DNA of 64,000 bases from Corticium candelabrum (lineage: Eukaryota; Porifera; Homoscleromorpha; Homosclerophorida; Plakinidae), in assembly GCF_963422355.1 (NCBI RefSeq), contig NC_085089.1, forward strand, positions 8,605,814-8,669,813, in the 5' to 3' direction. The notes beneath the pieces are model-generated. The model searched no databases. It worked only from the letters and a program-made list of their open reading frames with translations, and was not told the origin of the DNA. Below, piece after piece: positions 21,380-41,571 of the stretch (position 1 is the first letter of the stretch; every line of letters starts with the position of its first letter). The position numbers were made by a program, and so were the translations under genes.

Positions 21380-23794
21380 ATGCGTCTGCGCGAGGTTTGC
21401 GAGGCGTCCTGTTTCAACTGCGCATGCCAAAAAATGCCCGCGGACGAGAAGTCAAGTTTGTTTTCTATTGAGCTTGTTGTAGATAGTGTAGGATCAGTTG
21501 AAGTACCATGCCGTCTACCAGTCGTTGCCTTCCGTCTTCTTGATCTTCCTACAGTCGTCATTCATTCTGCATCTCTTCAACAAGTCGAGTCTCTTCGACA
21601 GAAAATGAAGTTGGGCTCATCTCACACTCGATTACAATTGCTAGACATCCAAGATCATCATGGAAACTTTATGTTTGGAAAGGGAAAATCTTGTCTATTT
21701 AAAATGAATTTCAACGTTTTGTGTCGTCACTTACACGCCACGCCCCTCTACCTTATGCTGCTGGATGTGTGGAGCAGTCCTGCACACTTAATAGGCAGTA
21801 CGTCGATAAGACTAGACGCTGTGGCTGATGATTTAATGAAATATAGAGAAGACAATGGAGATAGTTCACCGGGTGTATCTGGAGGAAGAGGGAAGTTCCC
21901 AGTGTTCAATCTGATGGGAAGTCGGGTGGCAACTGTTGATGTTGGTTATCGAATGTATAGTTTGGGACCTGCACTAGCAACTCACTTGCAAGTAGCGAGA
22001 GATGAGAGAGGAACAATATCTGAAACTGGTGAAGCTACAAGTCCAACAAGAGAACGTGGAATGCATGCTGTTTCGGTGCAGGTAGATGATAAGATGGTTG
22101 GTTGCGCCATACCTGCAGATGAAGTAACTGATGTAGAGCAAGGGATCAAGCGGCATTCAAGTGGGAGAACAAATAAATCTCAAAGACTGGAACAACTCCA
22201 TGCAAATCATACTACAAATGGTAAAGTAGAAGAGCAAGTTTACATCATGAATACCGTCTGTCCTCCTCCATTGTTCTATAACAGTGAAGCTGCTAATGTA
22301 GCACCTCCATCTCAACATGATACAGAGAGTATTGAGAATAGTGATGAAGACACAATAAATTGTTCAGATAGCCCAGTAGATGAATCACAGGTTAGTTATG
22401 CAGAAAGTGGTATAGAAGAAGATCACTGGAGGAATGTTGTTGCATCTGAACCCAACAATTTCCCTCTGCAAGCAACATCAATGCAAAGGGTTGCGCAAGA
22501 GGTGAACACTGATTTATTGAGTAACTCAGAAATTGATGAGAGGGGAAGTCATGATGACAGAAATCAAGAAGAAATAGCTCCACCTAGTGGTCACTCTCAG
22601 TTTTCTCTTCTCTTTGGTTTGCTGTATGAATTGTCTCAGTTGCTGGGCAACCAGGATATTCCTGCCAGAACTCAAAGACAAACTACTAGTCAAGCTGAAA
22701 ACAGTCAAATAAGAGGACAGACACAGTCCAATTTGCATGAATTGGCTTCAGTTGTCTATCAACATCTGGCAATACAACACAGGACTCAGGGACTCTCTGA
22801 GGCAAGATCATTAATGAGAAAGAAAAAGACTGCAGCTGCTGTAAATAAGCAGCCACATTCATTAGTGGATACAAGGACTAAAGGATTATGTCCGAGAGCC
22901 TTTGCTACGTCTTCACCTCCTCAGCCTTACCGTAATCTCTCATACTTTGCTCGTTTTCCCAAGAAACCAAACTCAACTCCACATGCGAGGACAGAGATTC
23001 CTTTTTCTAAACCAAGACACAGACACTCAGAAATGATAACTAAACACCAAGGTGGTAGGAAAAGGGAGTCGCTTAAGTCTAAGAAGAAATCAGATAACAA
23101 TGTGAAGAAACTGCAGGCTAGTCAACCACATGAAAATACCATGAGCAAAACAGAGAGTGAAGGTGAGCTGTCAGAGAATATAAGCAAAGGATCGGGATCA
23201 GTACACCAGAATGCAAACAGCATCCAGGTACATCTGCCTGATGTGACCTGTGATGATGACATAGTAACGGAGGGACTTCCTGATGCACAGGACAATGATG
23301 AAAACACAGTACAGCTTGGTGAGAAACTTGACATTTTATCACACACAGAACAGCAACACTTTGCTGCTTCTGCTGCCCACGAAGAAAATCAGTTGCTTCG
23401 TGTTGAAGACTTGAAGATTCATTCTCTATCACTGCTTTCAGCTAGTGAACAGTCACAACAACAACAACAACCACAACAACAATTGGGATCAAAGGAAAGG
23501 TCACAGGAATCAGACGAGCAAAGTGATGTTTACTCAGAACAGTTTGAAGACGAGTCACACAACACATCAGTTGCAAGCTCTCATTTCAGCCACAGTACTA
23601 GCCAATCTAAGACAGCTAGCAGTAAAAGAAGCAGTAGAAACAGTCAACACCGAACTAACAGTTCTAGGAGCAGCAGTTCTTCCTCCAGTTCAAGCACTCG
23701 TAACTCTCGAAGTAGTAGAGATTCGGCCATGCCAAGGATTGCCTCAATGACAAATTTAAAAGCAATAGAAAGCAATCTTGGGTACACAATTTAG
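21380..23794 (+). CDS. MAP10: Microtubule-associated protein 10 homologue, single exon
   Basis: One uninterrupted 804-residue frame. The first 210 residues match the MAP10 N-terminal domain in order: SLFSIELVVDSVGSVEV, VAFRLLDLPTVVIH, FMFGKGKSCLFKMNF, a LIGSTSIRLD segment and FPVFNLMGSRVATVDVGYR. The remainder is low complexity, with acidic and Ser-rich stretches, a poly-Gln run near residue 695 and a long Ser/Arg tract (residues about 745-785). Vertebrate MAP10 stabilises microtubules at the spindle midzone and midbody. A methionine at residue 19 is an alternative start. Its stop is 93 bp from the FANCM stop (convergent). Vertebrate MAP10 is also intronless, which supports the call. Confidence 0.85.
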   Translation: MRLREVCEASCFNCACQKMPADEKSSLFSIELVVDSVGSVEVPCRLPVVAFRLLDLPTVVIHSASLQQVESLRQKMKLGSSHTRLQLLDIQDHHGNFMFGKGKSCLFKMNFNVLCRHLHATPLYLMLLDVWSSPAHLIGSTSIRLDAVADDLMKYREDNGDSSPGVSGGRGKFPVFNLMGSRVATVDVGYRMYSLGPALATHLQVARDERGTISETGEATSPTRERGMHAVSVQVDDKMVGCAIPADEVTDVEQGIKRHSSGRTNKSQRLEQLHANHTTNGKVEEQVYIMNTVCPPPLFYNSEAANVAPPSQHDTESIENSDEDTINCSDSPVDESQVSYAESGIEEDHWRNVVASEPNNFPLQATSMQRVAQEVNTDLLSNSEIDERGSHDDRNQEEIAPPSGHSQFSLLFGLLYELSQLLGNQDIPARTQRQTTSQAENSQIRGQTQSNLHELASVVYQHLAIQHRTQGLSEARSLMRKKKTAAAVNKQPHSLVDTRTKGLCPRAFATSSPPQPYRNLSYFARFPKKPNSTPHARTEIPFSKPRHRHSEMITKHQGGRKRESLKSKKKSDNNVKKLQASQPHENTMSKTESEGELSENISKGSGSVHQNANSIQVHLPDVTCDDDIVTEGLPDAQDNDENTVQLGEKLDILSHTEQQHFAASAAHEENQLLRVEDLKIHSLSLLSASEQSQQQQQPQQQLGSKERSQESDEQSDVYSEQFEDESHNTSVASSHFSHSTSQSKTASSKRSSRNSQHRTNSSRSSSSSSSSSTRNSRSSRDSAMPRIASMTNLKAIESNLGYTI

Positions 23795-23887
23795 AAGACA
23801 CAAACATTGATGTGATAAAGTGTTGACTTCTTTATTTTCAATTTCAATACAATCTAATCATAAAACGTTCCCTCGAGTGCATTTGTG

Positions 23888-32640
<8,753 letters not shown>

Positions 32641-33021
32641 GTTTTGAAATAGTTGACCAACAAGAGTGTACACTTACACGGAACAAACGACCCGCCGTTT
32701 TTTTTCGACGAAATCCCGTATTACGGAGTGGGCGGGTCTTATCAGTTGTGTACATGTATGAAGAAAGTACGAGTGAAAGTCGTTGTTCGAAAGACTGGCT
32801 TTAGCCGCGTTGTTCTCTGGCCACAAACAATTCAACAAGGCTCGTTAGTGAAGAGAATATTAAGCTTACTGAAAAATAAGGATCATGATGTTGGAGACGT
32901 GAGGCAAGAGTTTAGAACTTACTAAAATTGTTTAGGCTGAACAGACTTTGATTACGTATGTGTCCAACCGTCTGTTCGTTGCTCTGTTTGTCTGCTTGAT
33001 AGCAAATTAAATGTTTAATCA

Positions 33022-33750
33022 ATGAATAGGCACGGTTATCCTCCTACTCGACTGTCAGTTGCTGGAGTGAGATCATGGGTCCGGCTGTATGACAGAGATA
33101 CATTATGGGTAACTCTAAAAGGTGGAAGAGCTTCAGAACCTGCTGTGACGACATCTAGCTTATCATCTAATTTGGGGATTTGTTCTCCATCTTGTGACTT
33201 TCTTCTCTCCTGCATTGCTGCAGGTCTTCGGTTACACAAGAAAGTGTCTGAAAGAGCATTGTCATCTAACGGACTGTTGTATCAAGTAGTAAAGACAACA
33301 TGTGGATTTTCCCATATGACACTTTACGAATTCAGCCATTTGCCATCACATCATTTTGTGTATGATCAGGTGTTAGATCGACTTGTGGAAGTGAATGATT
33401 TCAATGAACTTCTTAGAATGATTTTCCAAAGTGGAGCAACAATGAAGTCATTTTATATACAAAGTGCCAGTATGGTTTATAGACATGCATCTGTGCCTGG
33501 TGTAATACCATACTCTGGTGTTGGTTATATTGTTGGACGTTGTGCGTCGGATCAACATTCTGAGATAACTTTTCGACTGTTTACTGAAAGGCGAATCCAA
33601 CAAGCAGTGAGGAGTAACGGCGGCATTAGTTTAAATGTTGAAACACAGTCAATTACTACTGACTATAATACATATGTTTCTACAAAGACATCGAAACAGT
33701 TATGTGTACCACCATGTTTATATGTGGGATCCAAAGATGATCCCCGGTAA
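33022..33750 (+). CDS. Orphan protein of 242 residues
   Basis: An intact frame beginning MNRHGYPPTRLSVAGVRSW and ending YVGSKDDPR. Composition is globular, with several Cys and His and no membrane segment, signal peptide or motif I recognise. An ATG frame at 32759-32925 (MKKVRVKVVVRKTGFSRVV) could be an upstream exon, but I could not join it in phase with confidence. The ATG may also be internal, since a TAG acceptor-like site overlaps codon 3. FANCM starts 119 bp from that upstream frame on the other strand, so the two genes would share a promoter. The stop overlaps a donor-like CG|GTAAAG, so a further 3' exon is possible. Confidence 0.5.
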   Translation: MNRHGYPPTRLSVAGVRSWVRLYDRDTLWVTLKGGRASEPAVTTSSLSSNLGICSPSCDFLLSCIAAGLRLHKKVSERALSSNGLLYQVVKTTCGFSHMTLYEFSHLPSHHFVYDQVLDRLVEVNDFNELLRMIFQSGATMKSFYIQSASMVYRHASVPGVIPYSGVGYIVGRCASDQHSEITFRLFTERRIQQAVRSNGGISLNVETQSITTDYNTYVSTKTSKQLCVPPCLYVGSKDDPR

Positions 33751-34142
33751 AGGAAACCTCACAACTTGAAATACTTGTTTTGCATCTGTCTAAACCTACT
33801 TAGTTGATATTTATAGTCCTGCTGTTACAGTAGTATATAGTTGAGTTAGCTTTGCAGTACTACTGTACACTCCAGTAAGTTACTGCGTACCATCAGACTC
33901 ACTGTCACACCTCTACTATTTATTAACTGAATGATGCAACACAATGCTTTGACTTGTTTATTATAAATGAGGTAAAGCACAAAATACGGCACCCCAGCAA
34001 AAGCATACTGCACAAAGCCTTCAATTTACCAAACAACAGAGCATGCTAACTAACCATAGGCAGCAACAACACATTCAGAGTCCACCTTCCTGCAATTTAA
34101 TCAGGCAGGTTTCACACGACAGCTTGAGTTCAATAAAAAACC
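33751..34142. other. Convergent intergenic gap
   Basis: AT-rich 3' flanks of the orphan gene and the RBR ligase. No gene or repeat was seen. Confidence 0.6.
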
Positions 34143-36920
34143 TCAAGCGCCTGGTATTGTTGTTTGCCTTGCTGCAGGTGTGCATTTGGTATTGAATGAT
34201 CCACACTTCCATTGGCCACCCTCCCTCTTTTTCAGGCAGATAAAGCAGAACTCGGTATTACACAGACAAGTCATGTGCTTGCATCTTTCTGTGTGTTCAA
34301 TCATCATGCCACATGCAGGACATGCTCGCACTGATGGACATTTGACACCTACCACCTCCTTTTCAGACGCCTCTTGAAGAATGCGAAGACGTGGATCTTT
34401 TCCATTGCATTCTGCATTACCACATTCAGTGACGCTCCTCTTATTGATCCATTCATGCAAGCAACACCAACAAAACTCATACTGCTGTGTCACACCAGGC
34501 TCACGTGAACAGAGAATACAGACAATACGACGATCTTTCGTATTTTTTCTCTCACATAATGAGTGACACTTTGGACATTCCTGGATTCCCATGGCTTTAC
34601 GAAGGTAGTTCTCTGATATCTTGATTTCAAACTCACGTTGCTCGTCCTTGGTTAGCACAGCTAAACGTCTCACGTCAACATAAGCCCATTCCTTATTGCA
34701 ATGCTGGCTTAAATCTGGTGACACATAAGGACAAATAAAGCGATACTTGCCACTGGTCAGCAAACTTCGGCAATATGCCGTCAAAGACTCTGGACCAATT
34801 GCATGACCACATGACATCTTAGCTCGCTGGCCATCCGGATCTTCATCCCATGTGATCATGTCGGGTTCATCTGTCAGCTGAACACCATCATCCAAGACTT
34901 TTGCAGTGGGAGGCAGAGAATCAGAGCCACCAGGAAGACGAAGCACCATAAAGAGAGTTGACTTGTTTTTTAGTCCTGTAGCATGGTAATCTTTTAGCCT
35001 CTTGCCTCCTGTTGCCTCAAGTTGTTTGCCAGCATGAATAATCCTTTGCTCATTAGGAGGCACTCCTGTCTTCTTTTGACATAACACCATAAAATCATGC
35101 ACTGTTGAATCCTAAAAACACAGAAACATATGATATATCACATCACAATACGCAGGCAAGCAGGCAGGCTGCCCACACACAGTTTTCTGTAATAACTTGA
35201 GGACAATGTTAGAGTCTGTTACAGTACAAACTATATGTAGAAACACCTCCAGCAAGTCATACTAAAACATGACAATCCCTAGAGTAATTAGTAGGTAATT
35301 GTCCAGGGACGCCCACAGTAATTACTTAATTAAGTTAAGTTAGAGTTGTAACTGAAATTTTATGTAGTTTGCCATATCTAGCTAACATCATTGTACAAGA
35401 AAATTTGATATCCAATAAAAATCTATCTATTTAGTTAGAGAAGTAGGGTCATCCAGGGTAACTCCCTGAATATCTAACCCTATTCGAGCGTGAGACGTCT
35501 TACCTCCAGTTTACCATTATTAATTAAACTACTTGACGTATGATTATGATACCCATAGCAAGTCGATTGCTACTTGAAGGAACATCCACAGTGGCGTAGG
35601 AAGTGTAGCAGCTGGGGCGGGCATGGCCGCCCCACTTTTCAAAAAGTGGCTTTCCACCAGCTGCTCATTGCCAGTAACTTCAGTTGTTAGTTGTGCCGAT
35701 TAAATAAGTAATATATTTCAGCATGAATGTGAGCAAACTTAATGTGCGCTCGCTAGATTGCTCGCTGTACAGCGCACAGGCGCGTCTGTTATATGCACGT
35801 GATCACTGCCACGTAGCCTTTCAGATGGTGCTGTCTATGTGTACATGATCCTGGGTTGAGACTCTGATTGGCTGTGTGGAAGGCATGGCTAAGCTGTGGT
35901 TGGACGACAAGAATGGGTTGTCACGCCTATGCAACTGCCTCACTCCAAGGCGTGCCTCTGGTGTCACACATAATTACGCACTGGAGGAAGCATTACAAGC
36001 ATCAGGAGAAAACAGATGTAATGAGGATGAAGAGGACGAAGACTCAGTCGTCGGAAGAGGAGCCCCTTCAGGAACCACACACGTTGTGACACCTCTAAGT
36101 CGGGCTGTAGGGCCTTAGGAGCTGCGGGTAGGTGCGACCAGAGGCTGCATGAGTGTACAACTAGAACCACAACCCTTCTAACGCGCGTTAGGCTGCACCA
36201 CTTTTTAATTGCTTCCTAACCACTGATCCGGGACGGCGAAGGGATAGCAAAAACAGAAACGCCTCCTACACCACACAGCAACTTCGTATGGTACAGCGAA
36301 AGATCTAATAGGTACGTCTTATTTGTCGCTACCACAATAGCTGCAGTAGAGAAACGTACCCAAGCAAGCAATAGTTACAACCATTCAGAAGTCGTAATTG
36401 CTAGAATAAAACTCTGTTCACGAAGTTGTCCCACCCACAAGATTAGCAGTGCCGACGAAAGTCCCGAATTATCTCAAGAACGATTGAGATTTCAGAGATG
36501 GTCGCCCACATGCTGATTGGCAGGAGACTACTGCTCCATACGGTAGTAAGATCAAGCGACTACGTACAACACTCATACGTAGCAATATACGGGCGTGTAT
36601 CAAATTACTCACGGAGTTACCAGGATTACCTAGCTAGGTTTTCTCTTCATACATGGGCAATAGACTTCCAGCCATACTATGCGAGCCCCATTCATTGGCC
36701 GTCTTTTTTGCTGAGCTGTCACATAGAGTTTGAAAACAATACAACTACTGACTAAGCACTTTCGATTGCAATTGCTAACTCATCTTGTATGTTCTAATAG
36801 TTCGCCTACCTCGTGCACGTCGATAGTCACCGTATTATCGCGAACGCCACGAACGAATAGCTGCCACATGCCCTCTCGCTGCTCCGTCTCAGACGACTTG
36901 TCGATCGAAGTGTCGGTCAT
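34143..36920 (-). CDS. UBL-RBR E3 ubiquitin ligase (parkin-like architecture)
   Basis: Two exons. Exon 1 (36920-36810; MTDTSIDKSSETEQREGMWQ) ends in the first strands of a ubiquitin-like fold (LFVRGVRDNTVTIDVHE) and joins in phase to exon 2 (35111-34143), which continues it: VPPNEQRIIHAGKQLE, as in ubiquitin. The rest is a RING-between-RING module: CGHAIGPESLTAYC and CPYV (RING1-like), CPKCHSLCERK and CILC..YEFCWCC (IBR), then ACPACGMMIEHTERCKHMTC with CNTEFCFIC (RING2). The Cys of ERCKHM aligns with the thioester Cys of parkin-type ligases, so activity is expected. RING1 is divergent. About 319 residues plus exon 1. A 1.7-kb intron holds a DNA-transposon-like element. Head to head with a ubiquitin E2 gene. 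Confidence 0.88.
35589..36277. mobile_element. Non-autonomous DNA transposon-like element, hAT-type ends
   Basis: Inside the RBR-ligase intron. The left end reads CAGTGGCGTAGGAAG and the right end contains CCTCCTACACCAC, whose reverse complement is GTGGTGTAGGAGG, so imperfect terminal inverted repeats of 12-14 bp bracket about 680 bp. CAG-GGCGTAG-type ends are common among animal hAT elements. No transposase is recognisable; a frame at 35886-36118 has no known motif. A clear target-site duplication was not found. Confidence 0.5.
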
Positions 36921-37154
36921 TGTTGCTGCAGTCAAGAGGAAACCGGAAACTGAAACTCACAAAGCGCCAATTCAGAGTCAGGTCGCTGCACCAGGTCACA
37001 CTTGAACAAATCAGCAGCAGCTTCAGGTGCGCAAGCAGTGAGAACTGCAGCTAGACTCCTACGACAAGCAATATGTAAGAGACCCGCCAGGCTTTCGCTG
37101 ATTGGCTGTCTCCTTCCCTGGCAACCTCCCGGATACCCATTTAGAGGTAAGAAT
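36921..37154. promoter_or_regulatory. Shared promoter region of the RBR E3 and E2 genes
   Basis: The 234 bp between the two start codons hold no coding sequence. CCCGG and GATTGGCTG (a CCAAT-box core, reverse strand CCAATCA) are present near 37090-37135. Bidirectional use is inferred from geometry. Confidence 0.5.
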
Positions 37155-38172
37155 ATGACCTCTAAGTCAGCTAGGTAGGTGTATGTCGTCGTCTTGGCTC
37201 TTCATGTATCGTATCGTGATTATTCTAACTTGAGTAGTAGAATCCATAAGGAGCTGGAGATGCTGCACAAGCGCCCCATTAAGGGTGTTACGATTCTTCC
37301 TGTTCAAGACGACCTTCATAGTTTGGACACCATAGTTCATGGAGCTGATGAATCATTGTATAAAGGTGCAATAAACAAGAAACATGTTATAGAGATGTGG
37401 GGAATACTGGAATTTATTGATTGCAGGAGGAAGATTTAAAGTTCAACTGTTGATTACGTATCTTTGATTTAATTAATTATTATCTAGCAAGTCGAACTGT
37501 TTCGAAGTTGGTAGAAATGTATTATCATTGTAATTTAGAATATATTTCTTAACTGAACTTGTAGAGATCAATATCCTTATGAGCCACCAGAGGTGAGTTG
37601 TAGTGTTAATTAAAGTTAGTACATTTTTTGCATTTACGAGGACAGTCGTAATGACAATGATAATGTACAACATTACGGTTAAGACTTGCAATGATGACTG
37701 CGAGTTTCTTGCCTTGGAAAGCTACCTGAAGTGACCTGTACACATTCAGCCAGTCCCGTTTGTATCAGTAGCGTATCAACTTCAACCTAGGGGTATAGTA
37801 TACTATAGCATAACTTCTGCCACCACTATGAATATGCACCTATACATAATTGTATAGTTGGATGATCTAAATGTAAATTTAACTTTTGCTAAAACTGTAA
37901 TGATGTCGTCTTCATTATAGGTGCGTTTTCTAACTCCTATATATCACCTTAATGTGTGTCAGAAAACTGGACAAGTGTGCCTGCCATTTCTCATGAAAGA
38001 CAAATGGAAACCGACATACACTTTTGAGCACATCCTTCAAGCTCTTTACTCTTTGCTCATTAAACCGGAGGAAGGAAATGCTTTTGAGCATAGTCTGTTG
38101 AATGAATTTCATAACTACAGCCCCAAATACAACCAAAAAGCAATGGACTCGGCCTCAAAGGCAAAGGCGTGA
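37155..38172 (+). CDS. Ubiquitin-conjugating enzyme E2
   Basis: Five exons join in phase: MTSKSA (37155-37174), RIHKELEMLHKRPIKGVTIL with QDDLHSLDTIVHGADESLYKG (37241-37365), GRFKVQLLIT (37428-37458), DQYPYEPPE (37564-37592) and VRFLTPIYHLNVCQKTGQVC to the stop (37921-38172). This is a full UBC fold of about 150 residues. HPN is HLN here, and the Cys of QVCLPF is the catalytic thioester residue, followed by the conserved KWKP. The PxxPP loop is present (YPYEPPEVRFLTPIYH). The subfamily is not clear, but there is no large extension. Divergent from the RBR E3 gene. Confidence 0.93.
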
Positions 38173-38790
38173 AAAGATTATCATAGTTGCATGAACAGTT
38201 GTAATAGAAAATCATGAAATGTAGCAACTTTTTATGTTTGGTTTGCTTTACCTATTGAAAATTCCAGTTAGGGTCATCTGTGTAATCAGCCTGCCTCAGT
38301 TTAATTAAAGTAAGTCACTTGCAAGACTGCTGATCTGTAGCTCACACAAACCAATCACTGGAAGGCAATGGTTGTTATTTGTGCATTGCAAGATCATCTC
38401 ACATTGCATCACATTGCACTCACTATTGAACTTAATTAATGATCGAATTAGAAGTCGATATGAATTCAGTTACAACCCCTTGCTGTCGATTGAAACTGAC
38501 AGACACATTTAGATTGATTAAGAAAAACGAATTGCAACGTTACTGCAGTAATACAACACAAACTGAAAATGATCATAAAGACAGGCCAGCAATATTGTGG
38601 TAGTCTGGTGCACTGTAAATTAAAGAGTATTATGAAGGTGGAAATAACTCCTAACATCATTACCTTTCCAACTAGAACATCAACAAATTCCAATCTGTAA
38701 GACACTGCATCAAACAATCTCTCAACCTACAGCCTCAGTATCATAGCTATAGTACATATCAATATCCCAAATCTGCTGTTTTAATTGAAA
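38173..38790. other. Convergent intergenic gap
   Basis: Between the E2 and V-ATPase D stop codons. AT-rich; no gene or repeat seen. Confidence 0.6.
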
Positions 38791-40975
38791 TCAAAAGAGA
38801 ATGTCAGGGTCAGCGCCAGTTTCTTCTAACAGGTTCCTTGGTTCTAATATTCAAGACAGTCAAGAAACTCACAGCAACCATAAACTTGGCATATCACCTG
38901 TTGACATTCCTTCACTGATAATTTGCTGTTGAATGTATCTTGCACGTGCTGCATCCTCTATTATTCGTGTCTTCTTTTTCTTTTCTTGAATTTTCTTCAA
39001 CCTGTATGAAAACAAATGTTTGTACTTTCATCAATAATGGAAAGATTCCAGTCAAAGACCTGTAGAACTCCTCTCGTTCTCGTTCATCCAGTTCTGTTGT
39101 AATGTACTGAATTGTCCTTTCAATACGAGGTATGATAACTGCAAACTTACTTCATCAACACGCATGGCTCATCACTATGCATCAATATTCCTAACCATGC
39201 TCAATAGCGTTCACTCGTCGGTTTGTGATTTTGATCACATCATCAAGAGTTATAAATGAGGTCTGTTGAATAGGTCATTTGTAGCTGTAAGAAGAACTAG
39301 ATTTTTCATGCATACCTGCAATGATGCCAATTCAACAAGAAGTGTGACGGCTTTCCCAAACATATCTTTGCAATGTGCAACTTGCTGACCACCTCTTGAC
39401 AAGCCAGTCAACTCATACGCTACAGATATTAAATAATTAGTAATAGACAGCAATATAAACTACCGGGAATTTCCAAAACAGCGCTCAGGGCATAAAATCC
39501 GTTTTCGATAAGCGCCAAGACGGTTCGTAAGAACTCTGAAAATTGGCAGATTGACTTGAGTGCCACAGAGTAGGCAAGTGTGAGGCCCATCTTTGCAATG
39601 TACTGCATACTTAGTCTTATAAGCTTAGGAGTGCGACAGACCTGACAGCCCTCCTAGGCTTCTTGTCAGGCGCTTGTTTAGAGGTTCCTTCTCTAATCCA
39701 GTGTCCGCTGTCTGGTTACCAAACCTATAGGTACACTATAGTATAGTAGCGCACATTACTAATACAGCTTTGGAATATTGACCAACTTGGGCCACGATGT
39801 CGAATCATGCACCGTAATTTTGAATCTCATTAGTGGCCCATGGGCTGTAAATGATAACAGTTTCCAAAAAGATCGACCAGTGGGTGGTCTCTCGACTGGG
39901 TGCTGTTTCAAAATTCCGGGTATGCATTAAATGTGAAGAAATGTTAGCATCCAGTCTAAATACTTAGCTACATGCAAGTCCTACTTCTAACCTGAAATAT
40001 GCACAGACAAACACAGAAAAACCAAACAAACACACCAATAAACAAACAAAAGAACACACAAAGAAACACACACAAACCAGACCTGGAGAAAGCAAAAGTG
40101 GTCCAGCCTACCATATCCTAAAAGGTGTGGAAAGTTTAATAGCATGTGTTAATTATAAAACAAATACATAACCTCAAAGCAGCAATTATTTGCAAAATTT
40201 CAAACACTAATTCTCATCCTTTTTAATCACCTACACCTAACGAAAGTGAGTGAAAATATGCCTCTGGTAAATTTCAATTTTTAAAAACCTCGGCCAAACA
40301 GGCTCCTTCAACTCTGTAAACAAACAGACAGACACATACACAGACAACACAAAGACTCACTATCTGTTCCATCAGCCACACATTCAAACATAGGAAGAGT
40401 AACACCTAAAATAAAACAAACACGACACCTTTAAAAGTCGAATCATACCGCAGAACGTATACAATGAAAATCTCTGACCCGCAACATTGTCCTTCTTCGA
40501 TCTCACTTTGGTCTGTGCTTTATCAACATTCTGCAGTACTCCAAGACTACAGACACACTTACACATATCATACAAGTACCAACACTCCCTCATCTTCCAA
40601 ACACTTCAACCTAAAATCTCCTGCCGAATAGGCGGCCTCGGCCAATGAGAAGGACGCCTCCTTCATCACCTCTCCCATAGACGTCTTAGACTGACACAAT
40701 CACACGAGTTACACGCATCACAAACATACAATAAGCTACCCTAGTTCGATACTTGCCTCGATTATCTTGGCTAGTATCAGTCTGAAACGCATCATGAGAG
40801 CGTCTGCTTTCTTCTTCAGTAAACTGTGGCCTTTCTGAGCTCCCTTCAGACGCCCTTTCATTAACGTCATTGCTCTGTGTAAGTAAACGAAATTTATACG
40901 TCAATTAGCAGGGCTAGATGTTAAGAAGACTGACGCTCTAGAAGGAAAGATGCTGAGACGATCCTTTCCTGACAT
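38791..40975 (-). CDS. ATP6V1D: V-type proton ATPase subunit D
   Basis: Central-stalk subunit of V1 that couples ATP hydrolysis to proton pumping. Exon 1 starts [13 protein letters not shown] at 40975, identical in pattern to animal subunit D. Following exons give [115 protein letters not shown] (about 39210), [19 protein letters not shown] and [12 protein letters not shown]. The last small exon ends [13 protein letters not shown] at 38791. The intron after LILAKIIE uses a GC donor (40756-40691). The longest intron (about 40350-39420) holds nothing recognisable. Confidence 0.96.
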
Positions 40976-41571
40976 CTTTACTCGGTGAAATCAATGAAAA
41001 GGCGGAGCATATAAAAACCGATGACCCACAGTACAGTACGTAGACCTGGTCTGCTACGCATTATAGTAGTAGGCAATTATTTGATTTAAGCCATTTTTTA
41101 ATTGTATTTAATTAGCAACTATATAGAGAGTGTCTACGCAGTAGTTAGTACGATTACCATTCAATTTTTCTAGAGTTATTTAGAATTAATTAATCCTACC
41201 TAGACAAGCTTTATTGTGTCATTATAAAGACAACTCGTCAGTGTTTAAATATTGTATTTTCAAATTAATAATTGACAGTCAAGCCCTAGTCTCGCGTTGG
41301 CCTCGTCCCAGCTAGCTAGACAGTGTGGCTTGCAGCCCCGGATGCGCCGCCATCACCATGCACCGCCATCACCATGCACCACTTGCCAGACCCTGAGACC
41401 GCGGCATGCGTCTGGTGGTCATTTTTTGCCGCCACGCCTTTTTAATTTTTAATTTTGTAACTTAATTTCTATGAACATGGAGAACGACAGCAGTGCGTTA
41501 GTTTACGAGTTGATTGATATTACTGAGGCAGGAAACGTGCAAATTATATAGAGAGGTCTCCGAGGGTGAAC
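40976..41571. other. Divergent intergenic region with short repeats
   Basis: Promoter region for ATP6V1D and the SLC46-like gene. At 41346-41380 CACCGCCATCACCATG is present in tandem. CCAGAC near 41388 and GTCTGG near 41410 form a short inverted repeat around TGAGACCGCGGCATGC, and CTAGTCTCGCG lies at 41287; this may be a degraded MITE. Confidence 0.4.
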
